Source: Ancylobacter sp. TS-1 (GTDB taxonomy: Bacteria > Pseudomonadota > Alphaproteobacteria > Rhizobiales > Xanthobacteraceae). Taken from it: a stretch of 64,000 nucleotides of DNA. The translations under genes and the position numbers were made by a program. The notes under the pieces are model-generated. The model had not been told where the DNA came from. It ran no database searches and was given only the letters and a program-made list of their open reading frames with translations. Below are positions 51,920 through 62,654 of the stretch, one piece after another. The DNA is taken from positions 744,001 to 808,000 of the forward strand of contig NZ_CP045144.1 in NCBI RefSeq assembly GCF_009223885.1. The letters are read 5' to 3'. The first letter of the stretch is position 1, and the number at the start of each line of letters is the position of its first letter.

Positions 51920-52318
51920 ATGAACCTTGCACCCCTGCTCGACGCCTCGCCCGCCATCCGGCTCCACACCTTCGTCGCCGTCGCCGCTCTGGCCCTGGGG
52001 GCCGTCCAGTTCGCCGCGCCCAAGGGCACGCTGCCGCATCGCTCCCTCGGCTGGATCTGGGCGGCGCTGATGGCGGCGGTGGCGGTCTCGTCCTTCTGGA
52101 TCCACGGGATGCGCTGGATCGGCCCGTTCGGCCCCATCCACCTGCTCTCGCTCTTCGTGCTCTGGGCGCTGCCCATGGCGCTGTGGCGCGCCCATCGCCA
52201 CGAGGCGAGGCTCCATGCTAAGGGGATGACCGGCCTGTTCTACGGCGGGCTGGTGCTGGCCGGGCTGTTCACGCTCTGGCCCGGCCGGATCCTGCATCAG
52301 GTCGTGTTCGGCAACTGA
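51920..52318 (+). CDS. DUF2306-like membrane protein
   Basis: The 132-residue protein has four predicted membrane segments: LHTFVAVAALALGAVQF, LGWIWAALMAAVAVSSFWI, IHLLSLFVLWALPMALW and GLFYGGLVLAGLFTLW. Conserved histidines at the ends of segments (RLHTF, PHRSLGW, WIHGM, HRHEARLHAKGM) match the DUF2306 family, whose function is unknown; a heme or metal role is possible but unproven. The start at 51920 has GAAGGA eight nt upstream; an ATG three codons earlier is an alternative. It converges on marC across 21 nt. Confidence 0.78.
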   Translation: MNLAPLLDASPAIRLHTFVAVAALALGAVQFAAPKGTLPHRSLGWIWAALMAAVAVSSFWIHGMRWIGPFGPIHLLSLFVLWALPMALWRAHRHEARLHAKGMTGLFYGGLVLAGLFTLWPGRILHQVVFGN

Positions 52319-52339
52319 GCCGGCATGAGCGGCGGTCCC

Positions 52340-52966
52340 TCAGCCGAGAAACGACGCCCTGATCCCGTCGATGACGAACTGCACCGCCAGCGCCGCCAGC
52401 ACGATGCCAAGCAGGCGCGACAGGATGACGTTGCCGGTGACGCCGAGCAGCTTGTCGGTGCGCTCCGCCAGCAGGAAGACGCCGAGGCAGCTCCCGATCA
52501 CCAGCACGGTGATGAGGAACAGCAGCGCCAGCCGCGCCGGATCGCCATGTGCCTCGCCGGCCAGCAGCAGCATGGCGGTGATCGCGCCCGGTCCCGCCAT
52601 CAGCGGAATCGCCAGCGGGAAGACGGCCAGCGTGCGCAGCAGCTTCTCGCGCTGGGCGACCTCGGAGGCGTCGAACTTGCGCTCGGTGCGGCGGCCGAAC
52701 ACCATCTCGAAGGAAATGGTGAACAGCAGCAGCCCGCCCGCGATGCGGAAGGCGGGCAGGGTGATGCCGAGCGCGGCGAGCAGCGGCGCCCCCACCAGCC
52801 CGAACACCACGAGGATCGCCAGCGCGATGCCGGCCGAGCGCAGGGCGACGAGCCGGCGCTCCTGCGCGGTCAGGTCGGTGGTGACGGCGAGGAACAGCGG
52901 CGCGAGACCGATCGGATCGATGACGACCGCCATCGTCACCACGGCGGAGAACAGGTAGTCGAGCAC
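52340..52966 (-). CDS. MarC family integral membrane protein
   Basis: The 208-residue protein matches the MarC/UPF0056 family of six-span membrane proteins of unknown function. Hallmarks are FSAVVTMAVVIDPIGLAPLFLAVT, FRIAGGLLLFTISFEMVFG, FPLAIPLMAGPGAITAMLLL and GVTGNVILSRLLGIVLAALAVQFVIDGI. A GTG start at VLDYLFSAVV was chosen because it gives the family length; an in-frame ATG at 53023 would add about 19 basic residues. It converges on the DUF2306-like gene and is divergent from gyrA. Confidence 0.85.
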   Translation of the reverse strand: MLDYLFSAVVTMAVVIDPIGLAPLFLAVTTDLTAQERRLVALRSAGIALAILVVFGLVGAPLLAALGITLPAFRIAGGLLLFTISFEMVFGRRTERKFDASEVAQREKLLRTLAVFPLAIPLMAGPGAITAMLLLAGEAHGDPARLALLFLITVLVIGSCLGVFLLAERTDKLLGVTGNVILSRLLGIVLAALAVQFVIDGIRASFLG

Positions 52967-53343
52967 GTTCCAGCCCCATCGCGCGCCTTGCGCGTCCCGT
53001 CGCGGCCGGGAGGGCCGCCCCATCCGCCTATAAGACCGCGCGCCGCCGGAACTGCCAAGCGGCACCCCGACGTCACGTTATGCAGATGCCCGCAGTGCGA
53101 GAGGGGCCGGCCGTCTTCCGCCCGGAAGGGCGGTTCCGGGCCGTGCCGAGGCCTGTTCCGCACCGGCATCGGGGTCCTTTGCGCCACGCTTCCGCCACGA
53201 TCCGCGACGCTTGTGGAAACGTGGCTGTAATACTTTGTTATTGCTAGTCTTTTCGCGACCGTCAAAACGCGGCCGAACTGGCGTCGCAAACCGGAATCGG
53301 CTACACAGGAGCACCTGTTCCGCAACCACGGAAAGTCGAATCC
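52967..53343. other. intergenic region between marC and gyrA
   Basis: These 377 bases contain no supportable gene apart from possible N-terminal extensions of marC (to 53065). A short A+T-rich dip around 53215-53255 probably holds the gyrA promoter, but I could not assign a clean -35/-10 pair. The gyrA frame is open upstream to a TAG at 53245-53247 with no better start codon than the TTG. Confidence 0.5.
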
Positions 53344-56100
<2,757 letters not shown>

Positions 56101-56131
56101 TCCGCCGCCCCCGCTCCTTCCCCCGCGAATG

Positions 56132-56157
56132 AACGGCGCCGGTGACGGCGCCGTTTT
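56132..56157 (+). terminator. rho-independent terminator after gyrA
   Basis: A 9-bp stem AACGGCGCC/GGCGCCGTT with a 6-nt loop is followed by TT and C, with TTTT overlapping the stem end. It starts 31 nt after the gyrA stop. Confidence 0.75.
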
Positions 56158-56183
56158 CATGCCGCCCGCCAGCGAGGTGAAAC

Positions 56184-56765
56184 ATGCGACGTATCTGCGT
56201 CTTTCTCGGCTCCAATGCCGGCCGCCGGCCGGAATACCGCCAGGCCGCGCTCGATTTCGGCCGGCTGCTGGCCCGTGAGCGCATCGGCCTCGTCTATGGC
56301 GGCGCCTCGGTCGGGCTGATGGGCGCGCTGGCCGACGCCGCGCTCGCCGCCGGCGGCGAGGTGATCGGCGTCATTCCGCAGCGCCTTGTCGACAAGGAGG
56401 TCGCCCATCTCGGCCTGTCGGATTTGCGCGTGGTCGGCTCCATGCACGAGCGCAAGGCGCTGATGGCGAGCCTCGCCGACGCCTTCGTCGCCCTGCCGGG
56501 CGGCATCGGCACGCTGGAGGAACTGTTCGAGGTGTGGACCTGGGCGCAGCTCGGCAGCCATGAGAAGCCCTGCGCCGTTCTCGACGTCGCCGGCTACTAC
56601 CGCCCGCTGCTGCGCTTCGTCGACCATGCGGTGGAAGAGGGCTTCATGCGCGCCGCCCACCGCGACATGCTGCTGGTGGCGGATGACCCCGAGGCGCTGC
56701 TTGCCGGGCTTAGGGACTATCGCGCGCCGCAGGTGACGAAATGGATCGACCGCGCCGAGCGGTAG
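56184..56765 (+). CDS. LOG family phosphoribohydrolase (TIGR00730)
   Basis: LOG proteins hydrolyse cytokinin-type nucleoside 5'-monophosphates to free bases or act on related nucleotides. The 193-residue sequence has CVFLGSNAGRRPEYR, GLVYGGASVGLMGALADAAL and the hallmark PGGIGTLEELFEVWTWAQLG with catalytic Glu. The start at MRRICVFLGS is close after CGAGGTGAAAC. It lies between gyrA and coaD as a separate unit. Whether it acts on cytokinins is not decidable from sequence. Confidence 0.9.
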   Translation: MRRICVFLGSNAGRRPEYRQAALDFGRLLARERIGLVYGGASVGLMGALADAALAAGGEVIGVIPQRLVDKEVAHLGLSDLRVVGSMHERKALMASLADAFVALPGGIGTLEELFEVWTWAQLGSHEKPCAVLDVAGYYRPLLRFVDHAVEEGFMRAAHRDMLLVADDPEALLAGLRDYRAPQVTKWIDRAER

Positions 56766-56856
56766 CCGATGACGTCGCGGGAGGCATGGGCCGCCCGTTG
56801 CGCTTGCGTCGACGGCGGGAGGTCGCTAACGCTTGCCCCGCATCGAGAGGCACCGC

Positions 56857-57366
56857 ATGAGCGCAACGCGCACCGCCTTCTATCCCGGCTCGTTCGATCC
56901 GCCGACCAACGGCCATGTCGAGGTCGCGCGCGCGGCCGCGCGGCTGGTCGACCGGCTGGTGGTGGGGGTGGGCGTCCATCCCGGCAAGACGCCGCTGTTT
57001 CCCGCCGCCGAGCGGCTCGACATGCTGCGCGAGGTGTTCGAGCCGATCGCCCGCGCGGAGGGTGCCGCGCTCGCCTGCGTGACCTTCGACAATCTGGTGG
57101 TCGATGCCGCCGAGGCGCAGGGCGCCAGCCTGCTGATCCGGGGCCTGCGCGACGGCACCGACCTCGACTACGAGATGCAGATGGCCGGCATGAACGCGGT
57201 GCTGAAGCCCCGTGTGCAGACGGTTTTTCTGCCGGCCTCGCCCATCGCCCGCCCCATCACCGCCACTCTGGTCAGGCAGATCGCCGCCATGGGCGGCGAC
57301 GTTTCCGCCTTCGTTCCGCCCGCCGTGCTCGCCCGCCTGCGGGGCCGGTTCGGACGCAACGGCTAG
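56857..57366 (+). CDS. coaD: pantetheine-phosphate adenylyltransferase
   Basis: CoaD adenylates 4'-phosphopantetheine, the penultimate step of CoA synthesis. The 169-residue nucleotidyltransferase has [16 protein letters not shown] with the HxGH-like TNGH motif, [18 protein letters not shown] and [16 protein letters not shown]. The start [11 protein letters not shown] was preferred over a slightly longer frame. It begins a rightward group with the two cyclophilin genes, queA and tgt; coaD-ppi-queA-tgt order is common in Rhizobiales. Confidence 0.96.
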   Translation: MSATRTAFYPGSFDPPTNGHVEVARAAARLVDRLVVGVGVHPGKTPLFPAAERLDMLREVFEPIARAEGAALACVTFDNLVVDAAEAQGASLLIRGLRDGTDLDYEMQMAGMNAVLKPRVQTVFLPASPIARPITATLVRQIAAMGGDVSAFVPPAVLARLRGRFGRNG

Positions 57367-57408
57367 CGGCGGGCCGCGACCCGCCATCGCTCAACGGAGT
57401 TCCATTCG

Positions 57409-57966
57409 ATGATCCGAACCCTGATCGCCGCCTTCGCCCTCATGGGCGCGCTGGTGCTGCCCGCGGCGGCCCAGCAGGCCCCCAAGCTGCCGCCGAACGT
57501 CGATCCGCAGAACGCCATCATCATGCAGACCACCAAGGGCCCGGTGGTGTTCGTGCTGCGCACCGATCTCGCCCCGCAGCATGCCGAGCGCATCAAGACG
57601 CTCGCGCGCGAGGGCTATTACGACAACGTGCCGTTCCATCGCGTCATCGAGGGCTTCATGGCCCAGACCGGCGACGGCCAGTACGGCAACGGCACCGGCG
57701 GCTCCCGCTACCCGAACCTGCCGGCCGAGTTCTCGAGCGTTCCCTTCAAGCGTGGCACGGTGGGCATGGCCCGCTCCTCGGCCCCGAACAGCGCCAACTC
57801 GCAGTTTTTCATCACCTTCGGCGACGCCTCCTTCCTGAACGGCCAGTACACCGTCATCGGTCAGGTCGTTTCCGGCATGGAGAATGTCGACAAGATCAAG
57901 CGCGGCGAACCTGTCCAGAACCCGGACAAGATCCTCTCGATGAAGGTCGCCTCCGACGTGAAGTGA
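57409..57966 (+). CDS. periplasmic peptidylprolyl isomerase (cyclophilin)
   Basis: This 185-residue cyclophilin has a Sec signal peptide (IRTLIAAFALMGALVLPAAA, cleavage near AAAQQ). The catalytic Arg lies in VPFHRVIEGFMAQTGD, and GTVGMARSSAPNSANSQFFI carries the substrate-binding region. It accelerates proline isomerisation during envelope protein folding. The adjacent downstream gene is a cytoplasmic paralogue with long nearly identical DNA segments, indicating tandem duplication. Confidence 0.93.
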   Translation: MIRTLIAAFALMGALVLPAAAQQAPKLPPNVDPQNAIIMQTTKGPVVFVLRTDLAPQHAERIKTLAREGYYDNVPFHRVIEGFMAQTGDGQYGNGTGGSRYPNLPAEFSSVPFKRGTVGMARSSAPNSANSQFFITFGDASFLNGQYTVIGQVVSGMENVDKIKRGEPVQNPDKILSMKVASDVK

Positions 57967-58011
57967 CCGGCACCCGCCACGCCCTTTCGTGAATTTTTGA
58001 AGGAGACCACA

Positions 58012-58473
58012 ATGTCCGATACCGCCAATTTCCTGCTGCTCGAGACGACGCAGGGCCCGGTCAAGATCCGCTTCCGCTCCGACCTCGCGCCGAACCACGT
58101 CGCGCGCATCGCCGAACTGGCGACCGAGGGCTTCTACAACAACGTGCCGTTCCACCGCGTCATCGAGGGCTTCATGGCCCAGACCGGCGACGGCCAGTTC
58201 GGCAACGGCACCGGCGGCTCCGGCAAGAAGCTGAAGGCCGAGTTCAACAAGGGCCGCCACGTGCGCGGTACCGCCTCGATGGCCCGCGCCCAGCACCCCG
58301 ATTCCGGCGACAGCCAGTTCTTCATCTGCTTCGGCGACGCCTCCTTCCTCGACGGCCAGTACACCGTGTGGGGCGAGGTCGTGGAAGGCATGGAGAATGT
58401 CGACAAGATCAAGCGCGGCGAGCCGGTGTCGAACCCCGACAAGATCGTCAAGGCGAGCGTCTCCGCCGCCTGA
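58012..58473 (+). CDS. ppiB: cytoplasmic peptidylprolyl isomerase (cyclophilin B type)
   Basis: The 153-residue protein lacks a signal peptide and begins MSDTANFLLLETTQGPVKI after the ribosome site AAGGAG. The catalytic Arg is in VPFHRVIEGFMAQTGDG and the hydrophobic pocket in RGTASMARAQHPDSGDSQFFI. It is the second of two tandem cyclophilins. A palindromic repeat element separates it from queA, so queA may be less tightly coupled to it. Confidence 0.94.
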   Translation: MSDTANFLLLETTQGPVKIRFRSDLAPNHVARIAELATEGFYNNVPFHRVIEGFMAQTGDGQFGNGTGGSGKKLKAEFNKGRHVRGTASMARAQHPDSGDSQFFICFGDASFLDGQYTVWGEVVEGMENVDKIKRGEPVSNPDKIVKASVSAA

Positions 58474-58494
58474 TCGACTTTCCTGTAGACGTGG

Positions 58495-58588
58495 CGTCAT
58501 CCCGGAACGGCCGCGAGGCCGTCTCCGGGATCGTCTTATAAAGGGGAGCCCGATCCCGGTGCGCCGCCGCGCGGCGCCCGGGATGACG
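58495..58588. repeat. intergenic palindromic repeat element with 11-nt inverted ends
   Basis: This 94-nt element starts CGTCATCCCGG and ends CCGGGATGACG, a perfect 11-nt inverted pair, and contains two inner hairpins (GGAACGGCC/GGCCGTCTCC and a GCGCCGCCGC segment). The same termini bound the element at 60841-60946. It ends 11 nt before the queA start codon and would be transcribed with the ppiB-queA gap. Confidence 0.75.
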
Positions 58589-58598
58589 GCGAAAGACC

Positions 58599-59687
58599 AT
58601 GCGTGTCGACCTGTTCGATTTCGAGCTTCCGCCCGAGTGCATCGCGCTGCGGCCGGTCTCGCCGCGCGATGCCGCCCGCATGCTCGTCGTGCGGCCGGAG
58701 GGTACGCCCGAGCTTGCCGACGCCCATGTGCGCGACCTGCCGGAGCTTCTCCAGCCCGGCGACGCGCTGGTGGTGAACGACACCCGCGTCGTGCCGGCCC
58801 GGCTCGACGGGGTGCGCCGGCGCGTCTCCTCGCAGGGCGGGGGCGTGCAGGTCGAGGCCATGCTGCACAAGCGCGTCGGCCCCGATCTCTGGCTTGCCTT
58901 CGCGCGGCCGGGCAAGCGCCTCGCCACCGGCGACACGGTCGAGTTCGCGGGTTCCGAGGCCGGAGCCCCCCGGCTTGCCGCCCGCGTCGAGGGGAAGGGC
59001 GAGGGCGGGGAGGTCACTCTGCGCTTCGACCTCGCCGGCGCCGATCTCGACGCCGCCATCGCTGCCATCGGCCATGTCCCGCTGCCGCCCTACATCGCCG
59101 CCAAGCGGACCGAGGACGCGCGCGACCGCGCCGATTACCAGACCATGTTCGCCGCCCATGAGGGATCGGTCGCCGCACCGACGGCGGGGCTGCACTTCAC
59201 GCCCGGCCTGATCGAGCGCCTCGCCGCGCGCGGCATCGAGACCCATCGCGTGACGCTGCATGTCGGCGCCGGCACCTTCCTGCCGGTGAAGGCCGACGAC
59301 ACCGCCGATCACCGCATGCATGCGGAATGGGGCGAGGTGTCCGCCGACACCGCGGCGGCGCTGAACGCGGTGAAGGCGCGCGGCGGGCGCGTTGTCACCA
59401 TCGGCACGACGGCGACGCGGCTCATCGAGAGCGCGGCGTCGGAGGACGGCCGGCTGGCGGCCTGGCGCGGCGAGACCGACATCTTCATCACGCCCGGCAC
59501 GCGTTTCCGCTTCATCGGCGGCATGCTCACCAATTTCCACCTGCCGCGCTCGACGCTGGTCATGCTGGTAGCGGCCTTTGTCGGGCACGAGACGCAGAAG
59601 CGCGCCTACGCTCACGCGATCGCCAGCGGCTACCGTTTCTATTCCTATGGCGACGCCTGCCTTTTGCTGCCAAAAGCCCCGGCATGA
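58599..59687 (+). CDS. queA: S-adenosylmethionine:tRNA ribosyltransferase-isomerase
   Basis: QueA transfers the ribosyl moiety of SAM to preQ1 in tRNA, giving epoxyqueuosine. The 362-residue protein has [34 protein letters not shown], the block [36 protein letters not shown] and [25 protein letters not shown]. Its stop overlaps the tgt start as ATGA, and the pair forms the queuosine operon. Confidence 0.97.
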   Translation: MRVDLFDFELPPECIALRPVSPRDAARMLVVRPEGTPELADAHVRDLPELLQPGDALVVNDTRVVPARLDGVRRRVSSQGGGVQVEAMLHKRVGPDLWLAFARPGKRLATGDTVEFAGSEAGAPRLAARVEGKGEGGEVTLRFDLAGADLDAAIAAIGHVPLPPYIAAKRTEDARDRADYQTMFAAHEGSVAAPTAGLHFTPGLIERLAARGIETHRVTLHVGAGTFLPVKADDTADHRMHAEWGEVSADTAAALNAVKARGGRVVTIGTTATRLIESAASEDGRLAAWRGETDIFITPGTRFRFIGGMLTNFHLPRSTLVMLVAAFVGHETQKRAYAHAIASGYRFYSYGDACLLLPKAPA

Positions 59688-60832
59688 CCGACGAACTGCA
59701 TCCCCGCGACTTCCATTACCGCCTGAACGCCACCGACGGGGCCGCCCGCCTCGGCGAGGTCGTCACCCCGCGCGGCGTGGTGCGCACGCCCGCCTTCATG
59801 CCGGTCGGGACCGCCGGCACGGTCAAGGGCATGTATCCCGAGCAGGTGCGCGACCTCGGCGCCGATATCCTGCTCGGCAACACCTATCATCTGATGCTGC
59901 GTCCCGGCGCGGAACGGGTAGACCGGCTCGGCGGGCTGCACGCGCTGATGCGCTGGCCGCACCCGATCCTGACCGATTCCGGCGGCTTCCAGGTCATGTC
60001 GCTCGCGGCGCTCCGCAAGATGAGCGAGAAGGGCGTGACCTTCCGCTCGCATATTGACGGCGCCTACTACGAACTGACCCCGGAGCGTTCGGTCGAGATA
60101 CAGGGCCTGCTCGGCTCCGACATCCAGATGCAACTGGATGAGTGCGTGCGCCTGCCGGCCTCAAAGGAGGAGATCGCCCGCGCGCTGAACCTCTCGCTGC
60201 GCTGGGCCAAGCGCTCGAAGAAGGCGTTCGAGGCGCAACCGAAGGGCAGGGCGCTGTTCGGCATCGTGCAGGGCGGCGACGACGCGGCGCTGCGCGAGGA
60301 ATCCGCGCGCGGGCTCGTCGATATCGACTTCCCCGGCTATTCCATCGGCGGCCTCGCGGTCGGCGAGCCGCAGGCGGTGATGCTGGCCATGCTGGAAGTG
60401 GTGACGCCGATCCTCCCGGTGGACAAGCCGCGCTACCTCATGGGCGTCGGCACCCCCGACGACATCATCGAGAGCGTGGCACGCGGTGTCGACATGTTCG
60501 ATTGCGTGATGCCGACGCGGGCCGGCCGCCACGCGCAGGCCTTCACCCGCTTCGGCAAGATCAACCTGAAGAACGCCCGCCACGCCGACGACCCGCGCCC
60601 GCTCGACGAGGAAAGCGACTGCCCGGCGGCGCGGGACTATTCGCGCGCCTATCTCCACCACCTCGTGCGCTGCGACGAGATGCTGGGCTCGATGCTGCTG
60701 ACCTGGGTGAACCTTGCCTATTACCAGAGCCTGATGGCCGGCATCCGCGCCGCCATCGCCGAGGGGCGTTTCGACGCGTTCAAGGCCGAGGTCAAGGAAG
60801 GCTGGGCGCGCGGGGATATCCCGGCGCGGTGA
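59684..60832 (+). CDS. tgt: queuine/preQ1 tRNA-guanine transglycosylase
   Basis: Tgt swaps G34 of GUN-anticodon tRNAs for preQ1. The 382-residue TIM barrel has [11 protein letters not shown] with Asp98, GIVQGG and the nucleophile Asp273 in [10 protein letters not shown], all intact. The C-terminal zinc site is degenerate: where E. coli and Zymomonas enzymes have CxCxxC and a later His, this protein has Ser311, Cys313, Ala316 and Val342, so only one ligand remains. It overlaps queA by 4 nt. Catalytic function is still expected. Confidence 0.95.
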   Translation: MTDELHPRDFHYRLNATDGAARLGEVVTPRGVVRTPAFMPVGTAGTVKGMYPEQVRDLGADILLGNTYHLMLRPGAERVDRLGGLHALMRWPHPILTDSGGFQVMSLAALRKMSEKGVTFRSHIDGAYYELTPERSVEIQGLLGSDIQMQLDECVRLPASKEEIARALNLSLRWAKRSKKAFEAQPKGRALFGIVQGGDDAALREESARGLVDIDFPGYSIGGLAVGEPQAVMLAMLEVVTPILPVDKPRYLMGVGTPDDIIESVARGVDMFDCVMPTRAGRHAQAFTRFGKINLKNARHADDPRPLDEESDCPAARDYSRAYLHHLVRCDEMLGSMLLTWVNLAYYQSLMAGIRAAIAEGRFDAFKAEVKEGWARGDIPAR

Positions 60833-60840
60833 GGGAAAAG

Positions 60841-60946
60841 CGTCATCCCGGACGCGCCAAGGGCGCGATCCGGGATCGCATGCCGAAGGAGATGCGCCCG
60901 GCCGCGGACGATCCCGGCTCTGCGCTTCGCTTCGGCCGGGATGACG
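60841..60946. repeat. intergenic palindromic repeat element with 11-nt inverted ends
   Basis: The 106-nt element begins CGTCATCCCGG 8 nt after the tgt stop and ends CCGGGATGACG, identical termini to the element at 58495-58588. Inside are a GGGCGCGATCCGGGAT hairpin and a GCGAAG/CTTCGC hairpin. It is a second member of the same family. Confidence 0.75.
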
Positions 60947-60955
60947 CCTGAAACA

Positions 60956-60984
60956 GCTGCGCCCGGCACCAGACCGGGCGCAGC
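60956..60984 (-). terminator. terminator-like hairpin downstream of wrbA
   Basis: An 11-bp perfect stem GCTGCGCCCGG/CCGGGCGCAGC with a 7-nt loop starts 12 nt beyond the leftward wrbA stop and is followed leftward by TGTTTC. It can also act on the tgt side. Confidence 0.65.
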
Positions 60985-60996
60985 CGTCTTCCATAA

Positions 60997-61596
60997 TCAC
61001 ACAGCCAGCTTGCCGGCGATGGTCGCCACGTGCTTGCCCTGGAAACGGGCGCCGTCCAGCTCGACCTTGGAGGGCTGGCGCGAGCCGTCGCCGTCGGTGA
61101 TGGTCGAAGCACCGTAGGGCGAGCCGCCCTTGATCTCGTCGACGCCGGTCTGGCCCTGGAAGGCGTAGGGCAGGCCGACCACCACCATGCCGTGATGGAG
61201 CAGCGTCGGGATGAAGCCGAGAATGGTGGACTCCTGGCCGCCATGCTGGGTGGCGGACGAGGTGAACACCGAGCCGACCTTGCCGACCAGAGCGCCGGTG
61301 AACCACAGGCCGCCGGTCTGGTCGATGAAGCTGCGCATCTGCGAGGCGACCGTGCCGAAGCGGGTGCCGGCGCCGAAGATGATGGCGTCGTAATTCTTCA
61401 GTTCGTCGACGGTGGCGACGGGCGCCGCCTGATCGAGCTTGAAGTGATTGGCGCGGGCGACCTCTTCCGGCACCGTCTCGGGCACGCGCTTGACGTCGAC
61501 CGTGGCGCCGGCCTCGCGGGCACCTTCGGCGACGGCATTGGCCATGGCTTCGATGTGGCCATAGGCGGAATGGTAGAGCACGAGAACTTTGGCCAT
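60997..61596 (-). CDS. wrbA: NAD(P)H:quinone oxidoreductase WrbA
   Basis: WrbA is a tetrameric FMN flavodoxin-like enzyme that reduces quinones by two electrons. The 199-residue protein has the FMN phosphate loop [14 protein letters not shown] (residues 5-18), [14 protein letters not shown] and [14 protein letters not shown], all family-specific. A strong ribosome site AAGGAG precedes the ATG. It converges on tgt across two palindromic structures and is divergent from the VOC gene. Confidence 0.95.
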   Translation of the reverse strand: MAKVLVLYHSAYGHIEAMANAVAEGAREAGATVDVKRVPETVPEEVARANHFKLDQAAPVATVDELKNYDAIIFGAGTRFGTVASQMRSFIDQTGGLWFTGALVGKVGSVFTSSATQHGGQESTILGFIPTLLHHGMVVVGLPYAFQGQTGVDEIKGGSPYGASTITDGDGSRQPSKVELDGARFQGKHVATIAGKLAV

Positions 61597-61868
61597 GACG
61601 GCAACTCCTTCAACGGCTTGCGGGACGCGGCAGCGGTCCGCATGAATGTTGTCGGGGAAGCTAGTAGCCGTTCCCGTGCATCGGAAGCGGTATGATCGAC
61701 AGGGTGTTCTTGCGAAATTGCAATTCGCCTAAGCGACGCCTTGGCACGGATGGATACGGGCACGCATCCGCGGCTAAGATGCGGAAATCATGAGACCGGC
61801 CGGCACGTCGCCTTCGGCGCGCCGGGTCTCCCAGAACAATGCCGCCCAAGGAAACAGAGAGCCCCGCC

Positions 61869-62273
61869 ATGCTGAAGGTCAACGCGTTCGATCACCTCGT
61901 CCTCAATGTCCGCGACGTCGAGGTGGCGGCGGAATGGTACGCCCGGGTGCTGGGGATGACACGACTCGACAGCGTGCCGAAGCAGGGCGGGCCCGTGCGG
62001 ACCAGCATGATGTTCGGGCGCAACAAGATCAATCTGCGCCCCATCTCCGTTTCGCCGGAGGTCTGGTTCACCGGGCTGAGCCCGCAGCCGGGAAGCGACG
62101 ACATCTGCTTCCTGACCGACATCGGCCCGGAGGAGGTCTTCGCCCATTTCGGGCGATGCGGCGTCGCCATCGAACTCGGCCCGGTCGTCAAGCCGGGCGC
62201 GCAGGGCGACATCCAGTCGGTCTATGTGCGCGACCCCGACGGCAACCTGATCGAGGTCTCGTCCTATAGCTGA
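61869..62273 (+). CDS. VOC superfamily (glyoxalase/dioxygenase-like) protein
   Basis: This 134-residue protein is a single vicinal-oxygen-chelate unit. The first metal ligand is His in FDHLVLNVRDVE, later ligand candidates lie in NKINLRPIS and GNLIEVSSYS (Glu), matching small VOC enzymes such as glyoxalase/virulence-associated family members. A start at MLKVNAFDHL was chosen over a longer frame at 61839. The substrate is unknown. tRNA-Lys lies 38 nt beyond its end in opposite orientation. Confidence 0.85.
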   Translation: MLKVNAFDHLVLNVRDVEVAAEWYARVLGMTRLDSVPKQGGPVRTSMMFGRNKINLRPISVSPEVWFTGLSPQPGSDDICFLTDIGPEEVFAHFGRCGVAIELGPVVKPGAQGDIQSVYVRDPDGNLIEVSSYS

Positions 62274-62310
62274 CGGAAGGCGGCGCAGCATCGGATACCG
62301 GCCGAATTCG

Positions 62311-62386
62311 TGGTGAGCCCGCTGGGACTCGAACCCAGGACCCCATGATTAAAAGTCACGTGCTCTACCGGCTGAGCTACGGGCTC
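62311..62386 (-). tRNA. tRNA-Lys (TTT)
   Basis: The 76-nt leftward sequence gives a standard cloverleaf: acceptor GAGCCCG/CGGGCTC, D-arm GCTC/GAGC, anticodon stem CGTGA/TCATG with loop CTTTTAA (anticodon TTT), variable loop GGGTC and T-arm CTGGG/CCCAG with TTCGAGT. Discriminator A and CCA are encoded. It reads AAA and, by wobble, AAG. Confidence 0.96.
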
Positions 62387-62654
62387 CCACGGGACGGGGC
62401 TTAAGGGTTTCGCTCTCCGATGGCAAGCCGGTCGCCCGGCTTGCTCCACCGCGCGGACCCGGGCGCGGATGTGCCGACGCGGCCGCGGGATTCCAGCTTC
62501 CGGTCCAACGGGAAACCGGGTACTCCTATACGCAAGGAAACACAGGACGTCCGCCTCGCGCTTGGCGGCCGCCAGCCCTGCGGCGCTGGTGGGCAGGGCT
62601 GGAGCCGAGGCAGGGCCTTCGTTTCTCCTCCCGGCAGGGTGAGCGGGCGGAGGT

